Assembly (NCBI GenBank): GCA_041391365.1
Contig: JAWKOC010000001.1
Coordinates: 496,001-560,000 of the forward strand
DNA from: JAGRAX01 sp041391365
GTDB taxonomy: Bacteria; Bdellovibrionota_G; JALEGL01; JAGRMV01
Length of the DNA: 64,000 bases
Direction: 5' to 3'
Position numbers and translations under genes: made by a program
The notes under the pieces: model-generated
What the model saw: the letters and a program-made list of their open reading frames with translations, nothing else
What the model was told of the DNA's origin: nothing
The model's database searches: none
Shown: positions 45,877 to 54,268 of the stretch, piece after piece
Numbering within the stretch: position 1 is the first letter of the stretch
How the letters are laid out: the number at the start of each line of letters is the position of its first letter

Positions 45877-46455
45877 ATGGGGAAAGCAACGATCATTTTG
45901 GGAATCTATCTAGCCATTGGCGGAATCAGCCAAATCGCTCCAGCGTCAACAGAATCCGAGTTTAAATCGATTTTTGCTGAGTCAGAATCCTGCCAACGTG
46001 CTTTTGGCAATCCGTACCGTGTAGACCATTGTATGATGAGAGCCAATCTTGGGGATTGGACCTACGAAATCGATCCTGATCATGCATTGCTTAGTTTGAA
46101 AGAGCGCACCGGCCTGGCGATTTTGATTTCTTTTCATGATCGAACCATAAGCACCCACTGCCCAATGGATAACGACCATTGCATAGGCATAGACTCAAAA
46201 CTTTCATTTGACGAAATCAAAAATGAAACCGAAGATCTAAAAGCCATCTATGATGGAAGCTATGACCCTTGGGTCCCTATGCTTAACAAGCTCTGGATTT
46301 TTGGCCAAGCCGTTCGCCACGTGAGAGATGTCCAAGTGAATTTCAAAAACAGATATGAACCCAAGATATCCACCACCATCGAAAGCGCTTATGTACAAAA
46401 CGTCAGTGCTTGCACATCAAATCTGCTAAACCTCCTCAATCCAGAACAGGACTAA
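45877..46455 (+). CDS. Secreted hypothetical protein
   Basis: A 192-residue protein from ATG 45877, preceded by a GGGGGGAA site. The N-terminus MGKATIILGIYLAIGGISQI is a probable signal peptide. The mature part has about six cysteines, including CMMRANLGDW and CPMDNDHCIG, suggesting disulfides in the periplasm. No family recognised. The open frame begins further upstream inside the histone terminator, which is rejected. Confidence 0.55.
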   Translation: MGKATIILGIYLAIGGISQIAPASTESEFKSIFAESESCQRAFGNPYRVDHCMMRANLGDWTYEIDPDHALLSLKERTGLAILISFHDRTISTHCPMDNDHCIGIDSKLSFDEIKNETEDLKAIYDGSYDPWVPMLNKLWIFGQAVRHVRDVQVNFKNRYEPKISTTIESAYVQNVSACTSNLLNLLNPEQD

Positions 46456-46505
46456 AGCAATTCAACATGGCCTCGAATTCGATCGGAGCTCATTTGACTT
46501 TTCAT

Positions 46506-46526
46506 GTCATATGACGTAACTTGACA
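46506..46526 (+). promoter_or_regulatory. Palindrome and -35-like box upstream of a secreted orphan
   Basis: GTCATATGAC (46506-46515) is a perfect 10-base palindrome, followed by a consensus TTGACA (46521-46526). No good -10 is seen at the usual spacing; the best is a TATT-containing stretch near 46543. It precedes the gene at 46562. Confidence 0.35.
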
Positions 46527-46561
46527 TCGTCTGTAACAAAATTATTGGGGAGAAATTCATC

Positions 46562-47170
46562 GTGAAAAATAAATCATGCACCACCCGTTTCGTGAAATCA
46601 AACGTTTACGTAGTACTTTTACTATTCATTTTATCATTTGCTACAAATGCCATAGCCCAAGAATCAGGAGTACTGCATTTAGAAATCCCTGAGGAAAAAA
46701 GAAACTCAACGATTACCTGCAATTATGAGGTTCGCTGGACCATTGAATACAGCTGGGTCACAAATGCTAAAACCCAGATCCCGACATGGATTGCAGACCA
46801 ATCAGAATTCAGTGAAATAGAGGGTGATATCAGGAAGGCAAATTTGAAACTTGAAATTGTGAAAAAGGGTTATTTTCAAAAAATGATCGATATCAAAGCA
46901 CCTTCGTCAAAAGATACAGAATCGTATACCCCAGCCGATATCACCTTAGCTTCTTCTCAAGCAGAGATCGAATGTGAAAATATTGATCCAACATTTTCGG
47001 TCATTGGAAACTACAAAAACCCCGAAAGACTATTAGACGACGGTAAACCAAAAGAAACAAAATTTACTCTCTATCCCGACCAAAATAACAATGTCCGTCG
47101 TGTCAATCTAGGAGAAGGGACGTCAACGCAGAACAAAGAACTTGTTATTTATCTAAGAGCTCTACAGTAG
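46562..47170 (+). CDS. Secreted hypothetical protein
   Basis: A 202-residue protein starting at GTG 46562 with a GGGGAG site nine bases upstream. The N-terminal segment VYVVLLLFILSFATNAIAQE is a signal peptide with AIA-type cleavage. The mature part looks beta-rich (ITCNYEVRWTIEYSWV) with two cysteines. No family recognised. It is convergent with the aldo/keto reductase, whose end it overlaps by 26 bases. Confidence 0.6.
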   Translation: MKNKSCTTRFVKSNVYVVLLLFILSFATNAIAQESGVLHLEIPEEKRNSTITCNYEVRWTIEYSWVTNAKTQIPTWIADQSEFSEIEGDIRKANLKLEIVKKGYFQKMIDIKAPSSKDTESYTPADITLASSQAEIECENIDPTFSVIGNYKNPERLLDDGKPKETKFTLYPDQNNNVRRVNLGEGTSTQNKELVIYLRALQ

Positions 47171-47831
47171 AGCAACCGTTTCGATCAGAATTGAATTCAT
47201 ATTTTCCACTTAGTAGACCCTTTTGACGTGGGCCTATGGCAAATACTTGAATATCATTTTGATGGGCCATTTGAATGACTTTCTGATCTTCAGTGCTCAT
47301 CATCAAATTTACTGTTTGTTGTAAACATGTAGGTCTACGCAAGTGATTTTTCTCCCAACATTCTACAATTTGCTCAAGATAATCAGTCGTCGTCGCATTG
47401 CAAATCCCATGTGAATCGATAAGACCGTCATCACACAAGCGAGAAAACCCTTCGAGTGTTCCTGCAAGTAGAAATTCTGGGTCTGGATCGTGGAGCCAAA
47501 AGGTATCTAATTTTTGCAACCCCAATTTCTGGATAGATTTTTTTCCCCCTTCGTAGATCACATCTGATGTTAAAGTTCTTTGCTTTTTTGTCTCAGGATC
47601 TACGCGATAGATTTTTGATCCGATCGCAATACCTTTCAATTCTTGATCTGATTTGGTTGCAACCCATTTTTGCAAATACGTTTCACTCAGACCATAGTTT
47701 TGTGCAGAGTCCAGATACCAACACTCATCGAGATCAATCATGAGGTCTAACATTTCAAACAATTCATCTGGACTGGGGGAGGGCTTTTGTTTTTCTTCGG
47801 TGACTTTGACTCCGTAAGCGATTTTTTTCAT
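47145..47831 (-). CDS. Aldo/keto reductase family protein, C-terminally short
   Basis: About 228 residues (start MKKIAYGVKV at 47831; ATGs at 47855 and 47867 are alternatives). The catalytic tetrad of the AKR fold is visible: Asp and Tyr in LDSAQNYGLSE, Lys in IAIGSKIYR, His in FWLHDPD. The chain stops at LLSGKYEFNSDRNG, about 60-80 residues before the usual end, so the final strands that hold the NADPH phosphate are missing. It may be a decayed or divergent copy. It is isolated between secreted orphans and a MATE gene. Confidence 0.6.
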   Translation of the reverse strand: MKKIAYGVKVTEEKQKPSPSPDELFEMLDLMIDLDECWYLDSAQNYGLSETYLQKWVATKSDQELKGIAIGSKIYRVDPETKKQRTLTSDVIYEGGKKSIQKLGLQKLDTFWLHDPDPEFLLAGTLEGFSRLCDDGLIDSHGICNATTTDYLEQIVECWEKNHLRRPTCLQQTVNLMMSTEDQKVIQMAHQNDIQVFAIGPRQKGLLSGKYEFNSDRNGCSTVELLDK

Positions 47832-47911
47832 TTTTTTATATTCACGACCTTTCATAGAACGTTGCATTTTTTCTTGATAAAATTCATCGAGTCATACAAT
47901 GAAAGGAAAGT

Positions 47912-48043
47912 ATGAGATTAGGTATTGGTGGCTTCGTAAAAAATTCAGAAAACCAGTCATGGATTCAATCCAATGATTTTTACAAGATCTTGAACGCCTG
48001 TTTTGATCGTCCGCTTTGTGACCGGCATCAATACGATTTATAA
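47912..48043 (+). CDS. Possible small ORF in a gene-poor gap
   Basis: A 43-codon frame starting MRLGIGGFVKNSENQSW after GGAAAG. It is the only plausible coding content in 47868-48166. The short Cys/Asp-containing tail ends DRHQYDL. There is no family match and no neighbour that explains it; it may be the remnant of a larger gene or chance. Confidence 0.2.
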   Translation: MRLGIGGFVKNSENQSWIQSNDFYKILNACFDRPLCDRHQYDL

Positions 48044-48166
48044 AGCAGCATAAGGGAAAACAACATTTGCTAATGAGGTCCATAGGTTTGCCCATATCTA
48101 AAACTTAACATAATATATATTATAAGAAGTTCTAAATGGTGGAATTGGCCTGGGTCTGTTGTGGTT

Positions 48167-49519
48167 TTATCGAATCACCCTGTATTTCGCATAGTGAAAA
48201 GCGCCCATTCCGGAGATCAGGTTTGCGATCGAACAAGCAATAAAAATACCGATGGCATTCATATGCAGTCCTCGACTGAGCAAATATGCCAACGGAATAT
48301 ATAGGATGAACATTCTCAAGCTTGTAAACTTCAGGGATATGACAGGCTTCCCAAGTGCATTGAAAGAAATGTTACAGAAAATGAGGACACCTTCCATGGC
48401 GTAGCTCCACGGTACCCATTGAAGATATGCGGTTCCGAGTCTGACCAGCTCAGGCGTTCGATCAAAAAACTGCACGGTCACTTCCCCCCAAAAATAAAAT
48501 AGGATTCCAATGATGGCTCCGTAGACCATGCAAAAACGAAACATCCATTGAAATGCTTCCCAAACCCTTTGTTTTTGGCCGGATCCCCATGACTGTCCTA
48601 CCAAAGGTGCCATGCCAAAGGCTCCAGCAGACATTGGGATCAATACAAAGTTCTCGATCTTAGAAACTACACCATAGGCTGCAACAGCATATTCGCCATA
48701 ATGAGCGAGCATTTTTGTCACGATCGCCATGGACAATGGCAGGATCAAATTGTTTGCACTGCTGGCTGCAGTGATTTGTACAATGACCTTCCACGATGCC
48801 AGAATTCCACCGGAAAACAATCGGCTCCAGTCGATCATTCTTTCCCGAAAATGAAGGATCAAGAGGCTTGCGATCAGAGTAAAAAAGCGGGCCAGGACCG
48901 ACGCAACCGCTGCTCCTTGAATTCCCATCTCTGGAGCTCCCCATCTTCCGAAAATCAACATGTAGTCAAATAAACCATTTGCCAGTGCTGCAAACACCAT
49001 AATGAGGGCTGGAAATACCGTATCCCCCGTGGCTCGGATGGCATGATTGCCTACGATAGGTACGGAAACAAAAATCATCCCGGCATACCAAACCACCATG
49101 TATTTTTTGACCAAAAGTAAAATCTCGTCTTTGGCTCCCATCCATCCGAAAACAAAATCCATTGTCGCCAATCCGAGGGCAACAAAAACAGCCGCAAGCA
49201 ATAAGCTGAAGCTAATGCTGTGAGTTGTGAAGGTCCGCGCTTCTTCGTCATTCGATGCTCCGATGGATCTGGAAACCAGAGAATTGGTGGCGAGTCCAAG
49301 TCCGAAAACAACCGCAAAGACCATCGAAGAAATGGGAAACGTATAACTCACTGCCGCCAATTCTTTTGTCCCAAGCAGGCTGATGAAATACGCATCGGTC
49401 AAATTGAACCCCAAGACAGAAATCATTCCAACCACCATGGGGCCACCCAACGTAAACAATTTCTGTGGAACAGATCCTTGGGTCAAATCGATTTTGTTTT
49501 TGCGTTGCGGTTTCATCAT
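48167..49519 (-). CDS. MATE-family multidrug/sodium efflux transporter
   Basis: A 450-residue membrane protein with twelve hydrophobic segments. The N-terminal region has LFTLGGPMVVGMISVLGFNL and LGTKELAAVSYTFPISSMVF; the second half repeats the pattern with SANNLILPLSMAIVTKMLAH and PMSAGAFGMAPLVGQSWGSG. MATE pumps exchange cations for cationic drugs or metabolites in the inner membrane. The start is ATG 49519 or 49516. It is divergent from the kinase-PilZ gene across a DnaA-box-containing gap. Confidence 0.92.
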   Translation of the reverse strand: MMKPQRKNKIDLTQGSVPQKLFTLGGPMVVGMISVLGFNLTDAYFISLLGTKELAAVSYTFPISSMVFAVVFGLGLATNSLVSRSIGASNDEEARTFTTHSISFSLLLAAVFVALGLATMDFVFGWMGAKDEILLLVKKYMVVWYAGMIFVSVPIVGNHAIRATGDTVFPALIMVFAALANGLFDYMLIFGRWGAPEMGIQGAAVASVLARFFTLIASLLILHFRERMIDWSRLFSGGILASWKVIVQITAASSANNLILPLSMAIVTKMLAHYGEYAVAAYGVVSKIENFVLIPMSAGAFGMAPLVGQSWGSGQKQRVWEAFQWMFRFCMVYGAIIGILFYFWGEVTVQFFDRTPELVRLGTAYLQWVPWSYAMEGVLIFCNISFNALGKPVISLKFTSLRMFILYIPLAYLLSRGLHMNAIGIFIACSIANLISGMGAFHYAKYRVIR

Positions 49520-49656
49520 GATGGTTTGGTTTCGAAATGCTCTCTTACCCCCAATAGAGACTTATTTGTACACACAAAGTGTCAAATGAGAAACATATCA
49601 TAAGTCTTTGATATTCATTGTTTTTTTATCTCGACACAGTTGTGTTACCGCGCAGT

Positions 49657-49685
49657 TGTGAATAACCCACCTTATCCACAGGTGG
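49657..49685. promoter_or_regulatory. Two DnaA boxes in the MATE/kinase intergenic region
   Basis: TGTGAATAA (49657-49665, minus-strand TTATTCACA) and TTATCCACA (49672-49680) both fit the DnaA consensus TTWTNCACA and lie six bases apart in opposite orientation. The second sits in the loop of a CCACC/GGTGG stem (49667-49685). ACACAGTTGTGT (49634-49645) is a nearby palindrome. An AT-rich stretch with two AAAATGCATA copies (49720, 49737) follows. The rest of this 368-base gap (49520-49887) holds no gene. Confidence 0.5.
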
Positions 49686-49887
49686 CGCATTCATTTAGAT
49701 TGTATATTTATTCGTTTTCAAAATGCATATTCATTGAAAATGCATAAATGATGGCTGGCCAAACCACCCTCTTCTCTTTGGTGTGGATGCTGCACAGTGT
49801 GATGAAAAACAATCGAATTTCGCAAATAGAAGTAGCTCCGCTATAAAAATGCCGTTACAATTAAGTACTTAGGAACAATACGTCACA

Positions 49888-51585
49888 GTGATTAAGCTTC
49901 CATTTGCCATCGGCCCCTATACGTTGATTTATCCTCTTGGCGAGGGTGGATTGGCTTCTGTCTATCTTGGGGTAAAAGACAAAAAAACCTATGCCATCAA
50001 AGTTCTTAAATTTGATCGTTTGATGGAGCACAGTGCTGTTCTGAATTTTGTACGAGAAGCAAAGATTGGCCAGAAAATGCAACACCCTTCTTTTACGAGA
50101 GTGATTGATCATGGCAAAGCGCAAATGGCAGGAATGGACGATGTCTACTTCATTGTCATGGATTTGATTCTTGGAATCAACGTCCAAGAAATGTTGAACT
50201 ATTTTGAAAATAGTCAGCAAACCATGCCACTGCCCATGAAGTTATACATTCTCAAGCAGGCATGTCAGTCCTTACGATATCTTCATGCATCAACCGTATT
50301 TGAATTTTCAGACTCCTATTTGTTCCATGGAGACATCTCACCCTCAAACTTGATGATTTCGGAGCAAGGATTTTTCAAGTTGATGGACTTGGGAAGTGCA
50401 AATCAAGAAAGTACAGTAGAGATGGCCAAACATCATTTTGGCAAATTGCAATACTTGCCTCCAGAGTTTTACGAGGACCATGCCGTTGCTCAAAAAATTG
50501 ATTTGTACTCTTTGGCTGTGGTGGCCTATCAAATCTTTTTTCATGACATGCCCTTCAAAGGAAAGAACAAAGAAGAACTGATCAAAAACATTCAAGAATC
50601 CAAATTACCGGCATTCAATTCAACTCCCTTGGTTTCAACCGAAAAAGGACAAAGAGCGTTGAAAGTTTTTTTTCAAACGGCTCTCAACAAAGATCCTCAG
50701 CAAAGATATAAAAATGTGAAAGAGTTTGAGAAAAGTTTGTTTTTGATTGAATTCAATGAACCCATCATCACCTCATTTACGGAAGCAAATATTTTTTTGA
50801 AGAAGCATTTTGCCAATAAATTGAAGAAAATTGATCAAATTTGGTGTGATCAGCTGAATTTCTTTCATTCGGTGGAAGGCAAAAAGAAAATTTATGGGAG
50901 TCGCGATGCAGTCATCACTCCCTTGGTCTTGCCAACGGACAAACGAAGACATCCACGTGTTTCCCTAGATCAGCGATATCCTGTTTCTGCACAGATGCAA
51001 TTGCCTGACAAAAAATTCCCTTCATCTGTAAAAGTTCTTCAGTTGAGTCAAGGGGGCTTTTTGGCCGAATGGAAATTGCCCAAAATTGAGAGAGATACGA
51101 AACTCACCGCAGAATTGTTTTTTGATGGAAAAAAAGTCTCTTTATTGTGCAATGCTCTGTATTACTACAAGAGCAAAGGCAAGATGTTCTATGGATTTCG
51201 TTTTGAAAACATTGATGAGGCTACCACCAAAGATTTGCGAAGATATGTGGACCGTATCATCAATGAAAATGCAGAAGAAGAAGACAAGGTTCTTACTCAA
51301 GAACATCGGCGACATCTTCATATCTACTATTCCAGTGAAGATATGCTCAAAAAAGAAATCGAAACCAACATTCTCAAAGGACGAACCTTGATCATCAGTC
51401 CTTATGAGTTTCCACAAAACTCAAATGTCATTCTACATGTCAATTTGGACAAAACATTCAGAAAACTGATCATTCCTGCCAAAGTCGTGGCTTGTTACAA
51501 AGAGTCCGAGGACAAAGGTTATCGTATTGGTTTGCAAATCGAGCAAAATGAACACTTGAGCGAAGTAGTAAAAGTGTTTTTTTAG
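49888..51585 (+). CDS. Serine/threonine protein kinase-like protein with PilZ domains
   Basis: A 565-residue cytoplasmic protein. Residues ~8-285 are a kinase domain: loop PLGEGGLASVYLG, lysine in YAIKVLK, catalytic HGDISPSN (non-RD), and LMDLGSAN in place of DFG. Residues ~350-455 are a PilZ domain with DKRRHPRVSLDQRYPV and LSQGGFLAEW, the cyclic-di-GMP-binding R-xxx-R and S-x-GG pattern. A second, more divergent PilZ-like repeat occupies ~470-560 (LIISPYEFPQNSNVILHV ... YRIGLQIEQ). Catalytic Asp and Asn are kept, so activity is plausible. Start is GTG 49888. Confidence 0.85.
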   Translation: MIKLPFAIGPYTLIYPLGEGGLASVYLGVKDKKTYAIKVLKFDRLMEHSAVLNFVREAKIGQKMQHPSFTRVIDHGKAQMAGMDDVYFIVMDLILGINVQEMLNYFENSQQTMPLPMKLYILKQACQSLRYLHASTVFEFSDSYLFHGDISPSNLMISEQGFFKLMDLGSANQESTVEMAKHHFGKLQYLPPEFYEDHAVAQKIDLYSLAVVAYQIFFHDMPFKGKNKEELIKNIQESKLPAFNSTPLVSTEKGQRALKVFFQTALNKDPQQRYKNVKEFEKSLFLIEFNEPIITSFTEANIFLKKHFANKLKKIDQIWCDQLNFFHSVEGKKKIYGSRDAVITPLVLPTDKRRHPRVSLDQRYPVSAQMQLPDKKFPSSVKVLQLSQGGFLAEWKLPKIERDTKLTAELFFDGKKVSLLCNALYYYKSKGKMFYGFRFENIDEATTKDLRRYVDRIINENAEEEDKVLTQEHRRHLHIYYSSEDMLKKEIETNILKGRTLIISPYEFPQNSNVILHVNLDKTFRKLIIPAKVVACYKESEDKGYRIGLQIEQNEHLSEVVKVFF

Positions 51586-51609
51586 ATCAAGCGCCCTAGC
51601 CTTCAATTT

Positions 51610-52767
51610 CTAAAAATCCAGTTCTTCCAATTGATGAGATTCAAAGTCAGGTGTGGGGTCCTGAAAAATCATAGATGGAATCAACGTGTTCAAAATCGCA
51701 TAAAGAACAAGACCACCAAAAATAAAAGATTCCAAATGAAACTGGTCTCGCAAAATTTGGGCGATGACCAAGGTGAACACGAGCGTGGGTGACATGGAAA
51801 GGCCTATGCGGGCACTTCGTCTCAGAGGCTCCTTGAGGGCCAATCTTCTATGGATCATTACTTTGGCGACTTGCATGGGGATGAAAACAACAATCAAAAT
51901 CAGAGCCAATGCCAAAGCTTTCAAGCTAAAATCCCCCTGCTGTGTACTCAATCCAGCATAGAAGAAATAAAATGGAATGAAAAAACTCGAAAACAACTCC
52001 ATGGCATGGAGCAGTTTTCCGGATGCTATCGATGGGAGTCTTTTTCGAAATCTCTGAGCTGCCAATCCGACCACAAAAGCCCCAACCAAATAGTACACTC
52101 CGAGCTTTTTGGTGAAATACGCACAAATCACGGCCATCATCAGCAGGAAGGTGAATTCGGATCTTGGAGCATAGGGCATGACCCATTTTGCATAAGCTCG
52201 AAACAAAAGAGGAAGCAAAAGCACCATCAAGATCAATGCAGAACTTGAAATTCCAAACGATCGCACCGTGGTCGACTGCAAGACCACAAAAAGTGTACCC
52301 AAAGCAAGAAACTCCGTAGCAATCGCCTTGGTTTTGACCCAAAACTTTTCTCGATCATCCATTTGATAGGCCCCAAGAGAATCCAAAATGAATCCAGTTG
52401 AAGGCGTCAATATGGCGAGCGAGATCAATGAAGAAATTCTCAAGTCAAATCCCGTCAAATATTCGATCCCGAAAGCAACAAGCATCAAAAGAACCAGCGA
52501 AATGACAAGATGCTGAACAATGATGTGAGTTTCATATCGCAAAGCTTGAAGATCTGCTTCCAATCCTGCCAGCAAAAAAAGAGATACGATTCCAAACATG
52601 GACAAAAGAACCACGGTAGAATCGGAATGAAACAATCCCAGACCCTGCCCACACGCAACTCCCAAGGCAAAACTTGTGATGGCTGACGGAATTCGATAAC
52701 GCTGAAAAATCTTTGGTAGAACAAAGAGTGAGAACAAAAGAATGACATAACTCAATTGAATCGACAT
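51610..52767 (-). CDS. CPA2-family cation:proton antiporter
   Basis: A 385-residue protein with 11-12 hydrophobic segments. The start ILLFSLFVLPKIFQRYRIPS, then FALGVACGQGLGL, GLEADLQALRYE and TPSTGFILDSLGAYQMDD are typical of KefB/NapA-type antiporters. There is no C-terminal TrkA-N domain, so it is a NapA-like short form. It would exchange sodium or potassium for protons. It is divergent from a LysR gene that may regulate it. Confidence 0.88.
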   Translation of the reverse strand: MSIQLSYVILLFSLFVLPKIFQRYRIPSAITSFALGVACGQGLGLFHSDSTVVLLSMFGIVSLFLLAGLEADLQALRYETHIIVQHLVISLVLLMLVAFGIEYLTGFDLRISSLISLAILTPSTGFILDSLGAYQMDDREKFWVKTKAIATEFLALGTLFVVLQSTTVRSFGISSSALILMVLLLPLLFRAYAKWVMPYAPRSEFTFLLMMAVICAYFTKKLGVYYLVGAFVVGLAAQRFRKRLPSIASGKLLHAMELFSSFFIPFYFFYAGLSTQQGDFSLKALALALILIVVFIPMQVAKVMIHRRLALKEPLRRSARIGLSMSPTLVFTLVIAQILRDQFHLESFIFGGLVLYAILNTLIPSMIFQDPTPDFESHQLEELDF

Positions 52768-52864
52768 GTTTGTACGTCAAAGACTCAAGGTCAATGCCTC
52801 TGGAAAATTCTCCTCACCACTGACTCAATTTCATATCATAAAAAATTTTAATTGAAATCATTAT

Positions 52865-52877
52865 ATAATTTAATTAT
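52865..52877. promoter_or_regulatory. LysR-type operator candidate
   Basis: ATAATT-T-AATTAT is a perfect 13-base inverted repeat with the T-N11-A form typical of LysR operators. It lies in the 158-base gap between the divergent antiporter and lysR-type genes, about 50 bases before the regulator start. The sequence is extremely AT-rich, so chance is possible. Confidence 0.35.
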
Positions 52878-52925
52878 GTTAGGGGTGTTGTTTGGTGAAT
52901 CTTTTTATAACCTATTAAAATTACA

Positions 52926-53879
52926 ATGGAATTTCACGATTTAGAAGTGTTTTTGTCTGTAGCCAAAGAGAAAAGTTTTTCTCGTGCGGCCAAGGCTGTT
53001 CTTCGTACCCAACCTTCTGTGAGTCTTTCCATTCGTCGACTTGAAGAAGAGCTTGGAGAACTCTTGTTTGATCGTTCCAACAAGGAGCCTATTCTGACCT
53101 ACGAAGGAGAGCTTCTGTTGGACTATGCAGAGCGTTTGCTCAATTTGCGTTCTGAAATCAAACCAGCTTTCACCGAGATGAGAAACTTGCATCGTGGAAA
53201 AGTAAAAATAGGATCGAACGAAATTGGGATTCTTTTTCTTCTTCCTTATCTTTCCAAGTATCACAGCCAATTTCCTCATGTAAAACTTGAAATCATGAGA
53301 GTTCTCTCCAAAGATGTTCCGAAAGAACTTTCCAAAAGGAACATTGATCTGGGCGTAATGTCTTATTCTCCTGAGGAGCAAGGGTTAGAATCTCAAGTGA
53401 TCCAGAAGGATTCTGTCAGTTTTGTGGTTTATCCGGACCATCCCATGGCCAATTTAAAGCAAATTTCTGTGAGAAAATTGGGGGCTGAAGCTTTTACTGC
53501 GCACAATGTTCACTCATTCTACCGTACGGAAATTGAAAGACTCTTCAAAAAATACAATGTACCTTTGAACATCACGGTCGAGCTTCCTTCCATCGAGTCC
53601 ATCAAACGTTTTGTAGAAATGGGACAAGGTGTAGCGATCATTCCAAGAATTTGCATCATGCATGAATTGGAGCGTGGTACATTGAAAGAAGTTCGAATTG
53701 AAGAATTGACGGTCGAGCGAAATCTTCAACTCGTATATCGTCAGGGTGATCCTCTCTCCCATGTTCCCAAAGCTTTTTTGCGATTGATCACACAAAACAA
53801 AAAAGAATCTGGGGTGGATGGATCAGGAAAAAAAACACCCAAGAAAGCCACACAAAAAGTCAAAAAAACCGGAAAGTAA
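52926..53879 (+). CDS. LysR-family transcriptional regulator with lysine-rich tail
   Basis: A 317-residue LTTR. The winged helix-turn-helix occupies residues 1-60 (EFHDLEVFLSVAKEKSFSRA, RTQPSVSLSIRRLEEELG) and the effector-binding domain ~90-295 (VKIGSNEIGILFLLPYLSKY, FVEMGQGVAIIPR). The last ~20 residues, ending KKTPKKATQKVKKTGK, are H1-like and unusual for this family. It is divergent from the antiporter, the probable target with self-regulation. Confidence 0.9.
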   Translation: MEFHDLEVFLSVAKEKSFSRAAKAVLRTQPSVSLSIRRLEEELGELLFDRSNKEPILTYEGELLLDYAERLLNLRSEIKPAFTEMRNLHRGKVKIGSNEIGILFLLPYLSKYHSQFPHVKLEIMRVLSKDVPKELSKRNIDLGVMSYSPEEQGLESQVIQKDSVSFVVYPDHPMANLKQISVRKLGAEAFTAHNVHSFYRTEIERLFKKYNVPLNITVELPSIESIKRFVEMGQGVAIIPRICIMHELERGTLKEVRIEELTVERNLQLVYRQGDPLSHVPKAFLRLITQNKKESGVDGSGKKTPKKATQKVKKTGK

Positions 53880-53929
53880 GTGGGCAAAGCCATTGATTTT
53901 TCCATGGAGGAGCCTATATTCCCTCCATC

Positions 53930-54268
53930 ATGAAATCTGACTTCAACGATCGTTTTCGAAGCACTTATGGAGACACCAGGAGTGATCAACCGATCTCTTC
54001 TTTTTGGGCCAAGGTGCGGGAAACATGCACACGTCAATTCCAACAGATTCAAACCCGATGGAACTCAAACAAGACTCAGTGGAGCACTCGCCTTTACCTT
54101 TTGGGTATAGGTCTTTTTATGACTCTTTTGGTGTCGTTTGTAATATTTATCGGTGGGCTAGTTACGCTGGTTCTCTTGGGGCTGTGGCTCATTCATCAGG
54201 TCTTTCGACTTTTTTGGGGAGATCGCAACCCAAGAGGCATGTCTGTTACCAGGTATTACAAGTATTAA
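53930..54268 (+). CDS. Small membrane hypothetical protein
   Basis: A 112-residue protein with a charged N-terminal half and two closely spaced hydrophobic helices (LYLLGIGLFMTLLVSFVIFI and GGLVTLVLLGLWLIHQVF). It ends in the basic WGDRNPRGMSVTRYYKY. Family unknown. It overlaps the convergent pstS end by four bases. Confidence 0.5.
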   Translation: MKSDFNDRFRSTYGDTRSDQPISSFWAKVRETCTRQFQQIQTRWNSNKTQWSTRLYLLGIGLFMTLLVSFVIFIGGLVTLVLLGLWLIHQVFRLFWGDRNPRGMSVTRYYKY

